NCBI GenBank assembly: GCA_009920875.1 | Contig: RFZE01000004.1 | Span: 1-28,710, forward strand | Length of the DNA: 28,710 bases | Reading direction: 5' to 3' | Source: Alphaproteobacteria bacterium | GTDB taxonomy: Bacteria > Pseudomonadota > Alphaproteobacteria > RS24 | Shown: piece by piece, positions 8,390 through 16,459 of the stretch | Layout: every line of letters starts with the position of its first letter | How positions within the stretch are numbered: the stretch's first letter is position 1 | The notes under the pieces: model-generated | What the model was told of the DNA's origin: nothing | What the model saw: only the letters and a program-made list of their open reading frames with translations | Databases searched by the model: none | Made by a program: the position numbers and the translations under genes

Positions 8390-9733
8390 TCAGTCTTTCA
8401 TGCCGAGGAATTTTTCCAGCCAATGAATGTCATAATCGGCAGCGCGGAAATCCTCATCCGGCAAAAGTTTTTCAAATAGCGGAATGGTGGTTTCGACCCC
8501 ATCAATGGCAAATTCCCCCAAAGCGCGGTTGAGGCGCATCAAGCAAGCCTCGCGGTCGTCAGCATGGACAATAAGCTTGCCGATGAGGCTGTCATAATAG
8601 GGCGGAATGGCGTAGCCCGAATACATGGAGCTATCCATGCGCACACCCAAGCCGCCGGGCGGGTGATAGGTCTGCACCACACCCGGTGAAGGGGTGAAGG
8701 TTTCGGGGTTTTCGGCATTGATGCGGCACTCAATGGCATGGCCGTTAAAGGTCACATCATCTTGTGTAAAGCTCAGCTTTTCGCCCTGCGCGACGCGAAT
8801 TTGTTCGCGCACAAGGTCAATACCGGTAATCGCTTCGGTGACGGGATGTTCCACTTGCAGGCGCGTGTTCATTTCGATGAAATAAAACTCACCGCCCTCA
8901 AACAAAAATTCGACCGTGCCGACACCGCGATAGCCGAGGCCTTTCATGGCGTCGGTAACGATTTTGCCGATGGCGGCGCGCGCTTTGTCGTCAAGAACCG
9001 TGGACGGGGCTTCTTCCAATATTTTTTGGTGACGGCGCTGCAAAGAACAATCGCGCTCGCCCAAATGCACGGCATTGCCATGCGTATCGCAGGCCACTTG
9101 AATTTCAATATGGCGCGGCTTTTCGAGATATTTCTCAATATAGACCGCATCATCACCAAACGCCGCTTTGGCCTCTGTGCGTGCCGTAGTGAAGGCTTCG
9201 GGCAAATCGGCCTCGCTATTGGCGATTTTCATACCGCGCCCACCGCCGCCGGAGGCCGCTTTGACCAATACGGGGAAGCCCATATCGCGTGCCAGTTTCA
9301 GAGCATCATCGACGGTTTTCACTTCGCCATCGGAGCCCGGCACAACCGGTATGCCCAGTTCAATGGCCTTCGCCTTGGCGGCAATTTTGTCGCCCATGAC
9401 GCGAATGTGCTCGGCTGTCGGGCCGATAAAACCGATATTATGTTCATCGAGAATGTCGACGAATTTGGCGTTTTCCGACAAAAAGCCATAGCCCGGATGC
9501 ACCGCATCAGCACCGGTAATTTCGCAAGCGGCGACAATAGCAGGAATGGAGAGATAAGATTTGGCTGCAGAGGCCGGGCCGATACACACGCTTTCATCAG
9601 CAAGCCGCACATGCATGGCCTTGTCATCAGCAGAGGAGTGGACGGCGACCGATTTAATACCCAATTCACGACAGGCGCGAATGACGCGCAGAGCGATTTC
9701 ACCGCGATTGGCAATGAGGATTTTCGAAACCAT
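8390..9733 (-). CDS. accC: Acetyl-CoA carboxylase, biotin carboxylase subunit
   Basis: The 447-residue protein is the ATP-dependent enzyme that carboxylates biotin on AccB, the first step of fatty-acid synthesis. The N-terminal fold begins KILIANRGEIALRVIRACRELG, the ATP-grasp glycine loop is KAASGGGGRGMK, and catalytic motifs include EKYLEKPRHIEIQV, GERDCSLQRRHQK and FIEMNTRLQVEHPVTE. Length and motifs are complete. The ATG at 9733 is 3 bp after the accB stop, so the two are one operon with aroQ upstream. The stop at 8390 abuts the DUF2155 stop with no spacer. In some relatives I recall an aat gene between accC and DUF2155; none is present here. Confidence 0.97.
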   Translation of the reverse strand: MVSKILIANRGEIALRVIRACRELGIKSVAVHSSADDKAMHVRLADESVCIGPASAAKSYLSIPAIVAACEITGADAVHPGYGFLSENAKFVDILDEHNIGFIGPTAEHIRVMGDKIAAKAKAIELGIPVVPGSDGEVKTVDDALKLARDMGFPVLVKAASGGGGRGMKIANSEADLPEAFTTARTEAKAAFGDDAVYIEKYLEKPRHIEIQVACDTHGNAVHLGERDCSLQRRHQKILEEAPSTVLDDKARAAIGKIVTDAMKGLGYRGVGTVEFLFEGGEFYFIEMNTRLQVEHPVTEAITGIDLVREQIRVAQGEKLSFTQDDVTFNGHAIECRINAENPETFTPSPGVVQTYHPPGGLGVRMDSSMYSGYAIPPYYDSLIGKLIVHADDREACLMRLNRALGEFAIDGVETTIPLFEKLLPDEDFRAADYDIHWLEKFLGMKD

Positions 9734-9736
9734 TGG

Positions 9737-10195
9737 CTACTCGATGATCATCAGCACTTCGTCAAACTCGACGGGCTGCTCATTGCTGACAAGAATTTGC
9801 GTTACTTTGCCGGATTTTGGTGCGCCAATCGGGTTCATGGTCTTCATCGCTTCAACAATCAGAATGGTCTGACCTTCGCTGACCGTATCACCGACTTTGA
9901 CAAAATTGGCCGAGCCCGGCTCAGGTGCCAAATAGGCGGTGCCGACCATTGGAGATTTCACGCCCCCCGGATGGTCTGCCGGAGCAGGAGCTGGTGCGGC
10001 TTCTTTTGGTTCCGGTGCGGCCTCAGCCGCAGCAGGCGCTGCAGCAACTTGCGGCACAACGGCGCTAACGGCGGTGCCTTGCCGCGCCACTTTAATGCGC
10101 ATATCGCCGGTTTCGACTTCAATCTCGGTCAGACCGGTCTCGCTCAGCAATTCTGCCAATTCTTTAATGGTTTTGCTGCTGGGTAATTTTGCCAT
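9737..10195 (-). CDS. accB: Acetyl-CoA carboxylase, biotin carboxyl carrier protein
   Basis: The 152-residue carrier has an N-terminal helical part, an Ala/Pro-rich hinge at about residues 45-78, and a C-terminal biotinyl domain. The biotinylation motif is EAMKTMNPI with the acceptor lysine at K118; the more usual wording is EAMKLMNEI, but the Thr form is found in Alphaproteobacteria. The start ATG at 10195 lies 15 bp after the aroQ stop, and accC follows after 3 bp. It is the mobile carrier between AccC and the carboxyltransferase AccAD, which is not in the window. Confidence 0.96.
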   Translation of the reverse strand: MAKLPSSKTIKELAELLSETGLTEIEVETGDMRIKVARQGTAVSAVVPQVAAAPAAAEAAPEPKEAAPAPAPADHPGGVKSPMVGTAYLAPEPGSANFVKVGDTVSEGQTILIVEAMKTMNPIGAPKSGKVTQILVSNEQPVEFDEVLMIIE

Positions 10196-10210
10196 TGAGT
10201 TGCGCTCCCC

Positions 10211-10648
10211 TTATGCCAAACGCGCTGCTAGCGCGTCGATTGCCATTTCATAGCCCTGTGCGCCCAATCCACAAATGACACCGGCAGCAACGCCGGAAAC
10301 ATAGGAATGATGGCGGAATTCTTCGCGGGCAAAAATATTTGATAAATGCACTTCAATAATCGGCACTTCAACCGCTTGCAGCGCATCAAGAATGGCTACA
10401 GAAGTATGCGAATAAGCACCGGCATTGATGATGAGGCCGCTGGCATCGGTGCGCGCGGCTTGAATGAAATTGACCATTTCGCCTTCATCATTGCTTTGCA
10501 GGCAAACCGTTTCCAGCCCGTGCGTTTTGGCGCGTGTGTCGCACATGGCTTCAATATCGGCCAAAGTGGTCGTTCCGTATACTTCCGGCTCGCGTGTGCC
10601 CAATAAATTCAAATTGGGGCCGTTGATAATGTGGAGCGGTTTGCTCAT
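10211..10648 (-). CDS. aroQ: Type II 3-dehydroquinate dehydratase
   Basis: The 145-residue protein has the size of the dodecameric type II enzyme that makes 3-dehydroshikimate. The active-site loop is PNLNLLGTREPEVYG with the catalytic tyrosine at Y24. The substrate-binding motifs INAGAYSHTSVAILDAL and EVHLSNIFAREEFRHHS contain the conserved histidines. Start ATG 10648; only a weak GGCG element precedes it. It heads the aroQ-accB-accC transcript and is divergent from thiS, with a 148-bp region between. Confidence 0.96.
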   Translation of the reverse strand: MSKPLHIINGPNLNLLGTREPEVYGTTTLADIEAMCDTRAKTHGLETVCLQSNDEGEMVNFIQAARTDASGLIINAGAYSHTSVAILDALQAVEVPIIEVHLSNIFAREEFRHHSYVSGVAAGVICGLGAQGYEMAIDALAARLA

Positions 10649-10739
10649 TACGCCTATTGCCTTTTATAGGGTCATCTCCATGTCAGGATTGGGTAACCGA
10701 GATTTCAAAAAAGTGCAAGTTTTTCAACAGGCTCAAATC

Positions 10740-10756
10740 CCCGAAACACTTTCGGG
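10740..10756 (+). repeat. Perfect hairpin in the thiS leader
   Basis: CCCGAAA (10740-10746), loop CAC, TTTCGGG (10750-10756) forms a 7-bp stem with a 3-nt loop, 40 bp upstream of the thiS ATG. No U-tract follows, so it is not a standard terminator. It does not match the TPP riboswitch core. It could be an RNA element or an operator, or chance. Confidence 0.4.
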
Positions 10757-10796
10757 ACTTGCGCTTTGGCGCATGGTTTTGCAAACTCGGCGCGGC

Positions 10797-11009
10797 ATGG
10801 GCGACAGCATTGAAATTTTGGTAAATGGCGAAACGCAGAGCTTTAAACGGGCGCTCAGCGTGGCGGAATTGCTGGCGCGTTTGGGCTTGCCTGAGAAAAA
10901 GATTGCCGTTGAACATAATCTGGAAATTGTGCCGAAATCGGCTTATGCCACCCATATGTTGCAAGCGGGCGACCGTATTGAAATCGTTCATTTTATCGGC
11001 GGGGGCTGA
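10797..11009 (+). CDS. thiS: Sulfur carrier protein ThiS
   Basis: The 70-residue product beginning MGDSIEILVNGE has the length and beta-grasp pattern of ThiS. The tail VHFIGGG supplies the terminal Gly-Gly that is adenylated and thiocarboxylated to deliver sulfur for the thiamin thiazole ring. The frame is open far upstream, but this region shows no homology I recognise, so I place the start at ATG 10797; ATG 10773 is an alternative adding 8 residues. thiG follows after 3 bp. The usual partners thiO, thiE, thiC and thiF are not in the window. Confidence 0.88.
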   Translation: MGDSIEILVNGETQSFKRALSVAELLARLGLPEKKIAVEHNLEIVPKSAYATHMLQAGDRIEIVHFIGGG

Positions 11010-11012
11010 GTT

Positions 11013-11792
11013 ATGTCTTGGGAAGATGAGAAATTGGTAATTGCCGGGCGCGAATTCAACTCGCGGCTGATTGTCGGCACAGGCAAGTATAAAGATTATG
11101 CGGAAAACGCTGCCGCGGCGGAAGCGGCGGGCGCGGAAATCGTTACCGTCGCCGTTCGACGCGTTAATCTGACCGATAAAGATGCGCCCATGCTGGTCGA
11201 TTATATTGACCCGAAAAAATTTACTTATTTGCCCAATACGGCAGGTTGTTTCACCGGCGAAGATGCGGTGCGAACATTGCGTCTGGCGCGCGAAGCAGGC
11301 GGCTGGGATTTGGTCAAGCTGGAAGTGCTCGGCGATGAAAAAACCCTTTACCCGAATATGACCGAAACCCTGCGCTCGGCCGAATTATTGATAAAAGAGG
11401 GTTTCCAGGTGATGGTTTATTGCAGCGATGACCCGATTATGGCCAAAGAACTAGAAGAGATAGGCTGCTGCGCCATCATGCCTTTGGCGGCGCCTATCGG
11501 TTCCGGCCTGGGCATACAAAATCCGGTCAATATCCGCTTGATTATCGAGCAAGCCAAAGTGCCGGTGCTGGTTGATGCCGGTGTCGGAACGGCCTCGGAC
11601 GCCGCCATTGCCATGGAATTGGGCTGTGACGGCGTGCTGATGAATACGGCGATCGCCGAAGCGAAAAATCCGATATTAATGGCTGAAGCCATGAAAAACG
11701 CGGTTCGCGCCGGACGACAGGCCTATTTGGCAGGGCGCATGGCGAAGCGGCTTTATGCTGATCCGAGCTCTCCGATAGGTGGGCTTATTTAG
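11013..11792 (+). CDS. thiG: Thiazole synthase ThiG
   Basis: The 259-residue TIM-barrel enzyme builds the thiazole phosphate of thiamin from deoxyxylulose phosphate, an imine of glycine and ThiS thiocarboxylate. The Schiff-base lysine is K102 in LVKLEVLGD. Other hallmarks are SRLIVGTGKYKDY, YLPNTAGC, PLAAPIGSGLGIQNP and DAGVGTASDAA. It is coupled to thiS. Its last 8 bp overlap the 3' end of the convergent dsbA-like gene. Confidence 0.97.
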   Translation: MSWEDEKLVIAGREFNSRLIVGTGKYKDYAENAAAAEAAGAEIVTVAVRRVNLTDKDAPMLVDYIDPKKFTYLPNTAGCFTGEDAVRTLRLAREAGGWDLVKLEVLGDEKTLYPNMTETLRSAELLIKEGFQVMVYCSDDPIMAKELEEIGCCAIMPLAAPIGSGLGIQNPVNIRLIIEQAKVPVLVDAGVGTASDAAIAMELGCDGVLMNTAIAEAKNPILMAEAMKNAVRAGRQAYLAGRMAKRLYADPSSPIGGLI

Positions 11793-12528
11793 CTTTTAAT
11801 TCAGCCCGAGCGAATTTAATGGCTTGCGTCAACTCCGCCTTATTGAGCGCGCCGGGGAATAATTGTCCATTAATGACAAAAGCCGGTGTGCCGTTAACGC
11901 CAATGGCGTCGGCCAATTGCCGTGTCTCGGCCAATTGTAGAACATATTTGTCGCTGCGCGCGTCGGCTTGCAGTTTTTGAGGTGGCAGTTTCAATTCACC
12001 CAATATTTTTTCGACCACGGCTTGCGATACCCGACCGGAATGCGTCATCAGCTTGCTGTGATAGGTCAGATATTTCATCTTATCATTGATGGCCAAAGCG
12101 GTGCTTGAAGCGAGATAAGACGGCTCGCCTAAAATCGGATACTCCTTGAAGACAAGCCGCACATCCTTGTTTTCTTCCAGCACTTCCATCAGAGGCGCAA
12201 AGCTGCGCTTGCAATAACCGCAATTATAATCGAAGAATTCGACAATGGTGATGGGGGCATTTTGAGGCCCCATCGTGTAGTCAGCTTCATCGCGATAGAG
12301 TTTGTCTGCATTTTGGAGTAGCGCTTCAGCTTGCTGACGATTGGTGCGATCTTCCATAAACGCCTGCATATTTTCAAGCGCTTGCTCCAGCTTTTCAGGA
12401 TTACGCATAAAGTAATCTTCGATTTGCTTGTCGATTTGTTTTCTGTCTTCGGCGCTCAAAGCATGCACCGGTTCAATGGCGAAACCAAAAGCCAATAGCA
12501 AAACAAAGCTGATGAAATACTTACGCAT
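11785..12528 (-). CDS. DsbA-family periplasmic thiol:disulfide oxidoreductase
   Basis: The 247-residue protein has a signal peptide (MRKYFISFVLLLAFGFAIEP, probable cut after VHA) and a charged helical N-terminal segment (residues 25-80) as in Com1/DsbA-like proteins. A thioredoxin fold follows, with the CGYC redox motif (C103, C106) in FFDYNCGYCKRSFAP and the cis-proline in GVNGTPAFVI. It should act on disulfides of exported proteins. The start ATG 12528 follows AAAGGAC. It lies 13 bp after the M48 protease gene and is probably in its operon. No DsbB-like partner is visible. Whether it oxidises or isomerises is not decided by the sequence. Confidence 0.92.
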   Translation of the reverse strand: MRKYFISFVLLLAFGFAIEPVHALSAEDRKQIDKQIEDYFMRNPEKLEQALENMQAFMEDRTNRQQAEALLQNADKLYRDEADYTMGPQNAPITIVEFFDYNCGYCKRSFAPLMEVLEENKDVRLVFKEYPILGEPSYLASSTALAINDKMKYLTYHSKLMTHSGRVSQAVVEKILGELKLPPQKLQADARSDKYVLQLAETRQLADAIGVNGTPAFVINGQLFPGALNKAELTQAIKFARAELKAK

Positions 12529-12541
12529 AAAGTGTCCTTTC

Positions 12542-13882
12542 TCAGCGCTTGATGGAACTTAAAATATCAACAGTGCGGATATATTCAACCGATCCTTTCG
12601 GCAGCCCCTTAAGTGCGCGCTGGGCATGCTTGCGCGCTTCCTTTCGACCGGCGGCTGCATAATATTCAGCCAAGGCCCATTGGGCCAATGCCGTTTCGCC
12701 AAGCTGGCCGTAACCTTTTGACATTTGCAAATAAGCCGGCCCGTTGAGTGGGTCGACCCGCAATGCGGCGCGCAAATAGTCAATGGCCTCTTGATTAACC
12801 GCTTGATTAGCCGCTCCACCTGCAGTGCCCTTGCCCAAAAGGCAGGAAGCCAGGCCGATTAGCAGCAATGGTTCATCGGGGCGCAAGGAGACCGCTTTGC
12901 GATAGGGTTCTATGCCTTGTGCCGCCAAGCCGGTTTCATAATAAATTTGCCCCTCAAGTTCTCGCAGCCATGGGTTATTGGGCATTTCTCTGATTAAACC
13001 GCGCACTGCGTCCAATGCTTTGTCGCGCGAGCCTTGCCGGAAGTAAGCAATGGCACGCGCATAACGCGCCGGTTGTGTGTCTTTATTGCGATAGCGACGA
13101 AAGGTTGTGCTCGGCGAGTCGAGAAAGCCGTAAATTTTGGCTTGCGCCATTTTGTGTCGAAAGATTCTTTTTTCGGGATCGCGCACATCTTTAAAAGGGG
13201 AGTTGCGTGCGCCATTGCGGTAGGCCTTAACGCGGTCGCGAGACATAGGGTGCGAGCGTGCATAAGGGTCTTGGTAAACCTCACTCAAAATTTCCTGATT
13301 GGCCAGCGAGTCCATCATATCAATAATACCTTCCGCCGATTGCTCGGTCGCCTCCAGCAATTGCAGCGCCGTATTGTCTGCCGCTGCTTCTTGACCCCGG
13401 CTATAGGTCAAAAAATTGCGCACGGCCAATTGCTGACCGCCGGTAATCAGCGCCAGCCCCAAATCGCCGGCGCCTGCCAAAATAGAACCCATGCCCAAAA
13501 TGGTCGCAATCAAAGCGGGGCGCTGCGCCGTTGATGCGGCTTCAGCACCGCGTGCCAAATGGCCGCCGGTGATGTGGCCGATTTCGTGCGCCAATACGCC
13601 GATGACCATATTCGGCTCCTCGGCCTCTAAAATAAGTCCGGTATGCACGTAAATATTCTGTCCGTTGGTAACGAAAGCATTGAGATTGCGGTCATTAATC
13701 AGCGAAATGCCGACACGCGCCGGATCAAGGCCTGCTGCTCGAAACAAAGGACGGCTGTAATCGTGCATCAGCGCCTCAATTTCAGCGTCACGCACCAGCC
13801 TTTGCGCTTGTGCCGAGACCGGCATAAGCACAAGGCATAGCAGCCACAAAATTGAGCAATTTCGCAATATTTGACGCATCAT
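12542..13882 (-). CDS. Periplasmic M48 metalloprotease with TPR-like repeats (BepA-type)
   Basis: The 446-residue protein begins MMRQILRNCS with a hydrophobic signal sequence ending near VSAQAQ. The zinc site is HEIGH at residues 99-103, with a likely third ligand in SRGQEAAAD. The C-terminal half (about residues 250-446) is helical with TPR-like units (ALDAVRGLIREMPNNPWL, IEPYRKAVSLRPDEPLLL, IDYLRAALRVDPLNGPAY). This resembles BepA/YfgC, which degrades misassembled outer-membrane proteins. The frame runs 48 codons further upstream, but those overlap rne, so I chose ATG 13882 (or 13879), 37 bp after the rne stop. Function is inferred from domain order. Confidence 0.9.
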   Translation of the reverse strand: MMRQILRNCSILWLLCLVLMPVSAQAQRLVRDAEIEALMHDYSRPLFRAAGLDPARVGISLINDRNLNAFVTNGQNIYVHTGLILEAEEPNMVIGVLAHEIGHITGGHLARGAEAASTAQRPALIATILGMGSILAGAGDLGLALITGGQQLAVRNFLTYSRGQEAAADNTALQLLEATEQSAEGIIDMMDSLANQEILSEVYQDPYARSHPMSRDRVKAYRNGARNSPFKDVRDPEKRIFRHKMAQAKIYGFLDSPSTTFRRYRNKDTQPARYARAIAYFRQGSRDKALDAVRGLIREMPNNPWLRELEGQIYYETGLAAQGIEPYRKAVSLRPDEPLLLIGLASCLLGKGTAGGAANQAVNQEAIDYLRAALRVDPLNGPAYLQMSKGYGQLGETALAQWALAEYYAAAGRKEARKHAQRALKGLPKGSVEYIRTVDILSSIKR

Positions 13883-13919
13883 TATTCCAGACTGTCTTGC
13901 AATTGCGGCTTTTATTTGA

Positions 13920-16184
13920 CTATTTGCGCCACCAACCGGATCGCTGCGGCTTTTTTTCATCATCCTTGGCGTCATCAGCGACCATTTCCGGTTCATCGCT
14001 CTCCGGCTCGCGGATTTCAGGCTCACTGATTTCGGGCGGGCCGTCTTCAGCCATCACCGCATCTGATGCATCATCCGGTGTTTCTTCCGAGGCATCTTCC
14101 TCACCATCATCATCGCTTCGCGACACTTCAATGATGATTTTTGCGGGCTTTGCCTCTTGGTCTTGGGTTTCAGCGTCAGCGGCACTTCCGCCTTCGCTGT
14201 TGTCACCATTTTCGGCATCATCGGCAGGGCTCTGGCCGCGACGGCGATTGCGGCCACCACGTCGTCCGCGACGACGGCGGCGTTTCGGCTTATCTTCATC
14301 ATCGCCGGTTTCGTCATCGGCCATAACTTCTGCCGGTTCGTCGCCTTCGCTATCGGCTTCAATTTCAGTATCGTTTTCCGTTATGGCTTCATTATTCGCG
14401 TTATCACCATCATTTTGACCGCGCCCACGATTGCGGCCACCGCGACGACGGCGGCGGCGCTTATTGCCATTGTCTTCAGCGACTGCTGCCGGATCACCTT
14501 CCATGCGCGACACGCCTCCGGCCTCCGAATTATCGGGCAGGGTGATGGACATTTCCATTGCGTTCAGTTCAGCGTCAATTTCCACAGCGATGGCAATGCC
14601 CGTGCGTGCTTCAATCTCATGCAATTGTGCGCGCTTATTATTAAGCAGGTAAATCGCTACATCTTGCGGCAAGTGCACGGTCAATTCGCCTTCGGTGAAT
14701 TTACCGGCATTCTCGTCAATCTGGCGCAGCACATGCAAAGCGCGGCTTTCGACCGAACGCACCATGCCTGAACCGTTACAATGGGCGCAGGTCTCGCTGG
14801 AGCCTTCCAACACACCGGCGCGCATGCGTTGGCGCGACATTTCCATCAACCCGAAACTGCTGATGCGGCCCACTTGAATGCGCGCGCGGTCAGCTTTCAA
14901 AGCTTCTTTCATCTTGCGTTCAACGGCACGATTATTGCGATTTTCATCCATATCGATGAAGTCGATCACCAGCAGACCGGCAAGGTCGCGCAAGCGCGCT
15001 TGCCGCGCAACCTCAACGGCAGCCTCCAAATTGGTTGCCAGCGCGGTCTTCTCAACCGATTGCTCGCGAGTTGATTTGCCCGAGTTCACATCAATCGAGA
15101 CCAGTGCTTCGGTCGGGTTGATGACCAAATATCCGCCCGACGGCAAAACCACAATCGGGTTGAACATGGCGGCGAGTTTGTCTTCTACGCCATGTTCCTT
15201 AAACAAAGGAGCGTCACCGGCATGTTGTTTGACCTTGCGCGCATGGCTCGGCATGAGCAGCTTCATGTAATTTTTGGCTTCTTTATAACTGTCCGCGCCA
15301 TCAATCACCACTTGGTCAAACTCTTTCGAATAAAGGTCGCGAATGCAGCGACGAATGAGATTGCCTTCTTCATAAACCAGCGTTGGGGCGGTGGAACTGA
15401 CGGTTTTCTCGCGCACTTCCTCCCATAAACGGGTGAGATAGGTGAAGTCGCGGCGAATTTCGGTCAATGTGCGCTGCGCTCCGGCGGTGCGGACAATCAG
15501 CCCCATACCGTCGGCAACATCAAGCTTGTTGACAATGGTTTTCAGTTTTTTGCGGTCAGCACCATTATTGATTTTTCTGGAAATGCCGCCGCCGCGCGCC
15601 GTATTTGGCATCAGCACACAATAACGTCCGGCCAGTGACAAATAGGTTGTCAGCGCTGCGCCTTTATTGCCGCGCTCTTCTTTCATGACCTGCACCAAAA
15701 TAACCTGGCGGCGCTTGATGACTTCTTGAATTTTATATTTGCGATGCAAAGCGCGGGTGTTCATGGCCGGTGAGGCCTCTTCATGGGCATCGCCGCCAAT
15801 ATCGGCGACCTCGCCGGAGGCGGCTTCCTCATCATCGCCGCTTGTTTCGCCGTCACCGTCAATTTGGTCGTCATCGCTTTCGGCCTGCGAGCGGTCTTCT
15901 TCGGCTTGCTCTTTCAGCAATTCCTCGCGATCACCTACCGGAATTTGATAATAATCAGGGTGAATTTCGTTAAAGGCGAGGAAGCCGTGTCGATTGCCGC
16001 CATATTCCACAAAAGCCGCCTGTAAAGACGGTTCAACACGGGTAATTTTGGCGAGATAAATGTTACCGCGAAGCGGCGCTTTGGATTGCGCCTCGAAGTC
16101 GAATTCCTGAATTTGATTGTGGTCGGTCACAACCACCCGCGTTTCCTCCGGGTGGATGGCATCGATTAGCATGTTCTTGGTCAT
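13920..16184 (-). CDS. rne: Ribonuclease E
   Basis: The 754-residue protein is the RNase E/G endonuclease that starts mRNA decay and scaffolds the degradosome. The S1 domain at the N-terminus (from residue 36) is split by an acidic insert at about residues 85-145. Catalytic metal ligands are D365 (SIDVNSGKS) and an aspartate in VIDFIDMDEN (D408). The Zn-link cysteines are C466 and C469 (CAHCNGSG). After residue 555 the tail is disordered, with two Arg-rich blocks (575-590 and 634-650) between acidic stretches, and ends GWWRK. ATG 16184 is supported by GGGAG 6 nt upstream. The tail is shorter than in well-known relatives. M48 and dsbA-like genes follow on the same strand. Confidence 0.95.
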   Translation of the reverse strand: MTKNMLIDAIHPEETRVVVTDHNQIQEFDFEAQSKAPLRGNIYLAKITRVEPSLQAAFVEYGGNRHGFLAFNEIHPDYYQIPVGDREELLKEQAEEDRSQAESDDDQIDGDGETSGDDEEAASGEVADIGGDAHEEASPAMNTRALHRKYKIQEVIKRRQVILVQVMKEERGNKGAALTTYLSLAGRYCVLMPNTARGGGISRKINNGADRKKLKTIVNKLDVADGMGLIVRTAGAQRTLTEIRRDFTYLTRLWEEVREKTVSSTAPTLVYEEGNLIRRCIRDLYSKEFDQVVIDGADSYKEAKNYMKLLMPSHARKVKQHAGDAPLFKEHGVEDKLAAMFNPIVVLPSGGYLVINPTEALVSIDVNSGKSTREQSVEKTALATNLEAAVEVARQARLRDLAGLLVIDFIDMDENRNNRAVERKMKEALKADRARIQVGRISSFGLMEMSRQRMRAGVLEGSSETCAHCNGSGMVRSVESRALHVLRQIDENAGKFTEGELTVHLPQDVAIYLLNNKRAQLHEIEARTGIAIAVEIDAELNAMEMSITLPDNSEAGGVSRMEGDPAAVAEDNGNKRRRRRRGGRNRGRGQNDGDNANNEAITENDTEIEADSEGDEPAEVMADDETGDDEDKPKRRRRRGRRGGRNRRRGQSPADDAENGDNSEGGSAADAETQDQEAKPAKIIIEVSRSDDDGEEDASEETPDDASDAVMAEDGPPEISEPEIREPESDEPEMVADDAKDDEKKPQRSGWWRK
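14245..14463 (-). repeat. Two Arg-rich repeat blocks in the rne tail
   Basis: The sequence CGATTGCGGCCACC occurs at 14245-14258 and again at 14428-14441 (+ strand), each followed by GACGACGGCGGCG. On the - strand these encode related KRRRRR..GGRNR blocks, which suggests an internal duplication of an RNA-binding segment within the RNase E scaffold region. Confidence 0.7.
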
Positions 16185-16274
16185 AAAAAGCTCCCGTCGG
16201 GCGATGAGCATTAGGCTCATGAAGCGTCTGGCGCACGTCCCGGCGTATGTCTAAGGGTGAAAAGGACAATAGAT

Positions 16275-16292
16275 CGGCCACAGATTTGGCCG
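16275..16292. repeat. Inverted repeat CGGCCA-N6-TGGCCG in the rne leader
   Basis: CGGCCA (16275-16280) and TGGCCG (16287-16292) form a perfect 6-bp GC-rich stem with loop CAGATT. In the rne mRNA this would be a hairpin about 90 nt upstream of the start codon. No U-tract directly follows. Its left part belongs to the 14-nt word shared with 24750-24763. Confidence 0.5.
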
Positions 16293-16298
16293 CGCAAC

Positions 16299-16328
16299 TG
16301 ACTGTCATAATTTGTTGTGTGACGGTCA
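16299..16328. promoter_or_regulatory. Paired TGACNGTCA palindromes, possible operator
   Basis: TGACTGTCA at 16299-16307 and TGACGGTCA at 16320-16328 are both 9-bp palindromes of the form TGACNGTCA. Their centres are 21 bp apart, about two helical turns, so dimers on both would face the same side of the DNA. The second extends to GTGACGGTCAC. The binding protein is unknown. Confidence 0.4.
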
Positions 16329-16356
16329 CGTAATTATCCTCAAAAATGGTTGCGTC

Positions 16357-16374
16357 TCCGAAACTTAATTCGGA
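16357..16374. repeat. Inverted repeat TCCGAA-N6-TTCGGA
   Basis: A 6-bp perfect inverted repeat with an ACTTAA loop sits in the middle of the rne/ami intergenic region. It could be a leader hairpin of rne or an operator; nothing else supports a function. Confidence 0.35.
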
Positions 16375-16459
16375 TCGTGTCTTCGATATGGTCTGCGGCA
16401 ATCGCTAACGGCTCCATAATGGCCTTCGGAAGCGCATTGCCTGAAATATCGAAATTGAA

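Noticed and set aside
8738..10186. A 482-codon + strand open frame opposite accC and accB
   Set aside because: It lies antisense to two well-supported genes, runs across both of them, shows no family motif, and its composition is what the opposite strand of these genes gives.
10464..10796. Upstream extension of the thiS frame by over 100 codons
   Set aside because: It would overlap aroQ on the other strand and make ThiS far longer than any family member; the extra sequence has no homology I recognise.
10649..10796. TPP riboswitch before thiS
   Set aside because: I could not find the conserved CTGAGA and ACCTGA-type core segments; only a simple hairpin is present.
16063..16401. An open frame of 112 codons over the rne start and leader
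   Set aside because: It overlaps the well-supported rne start in another frame and has no recognisable protein features.
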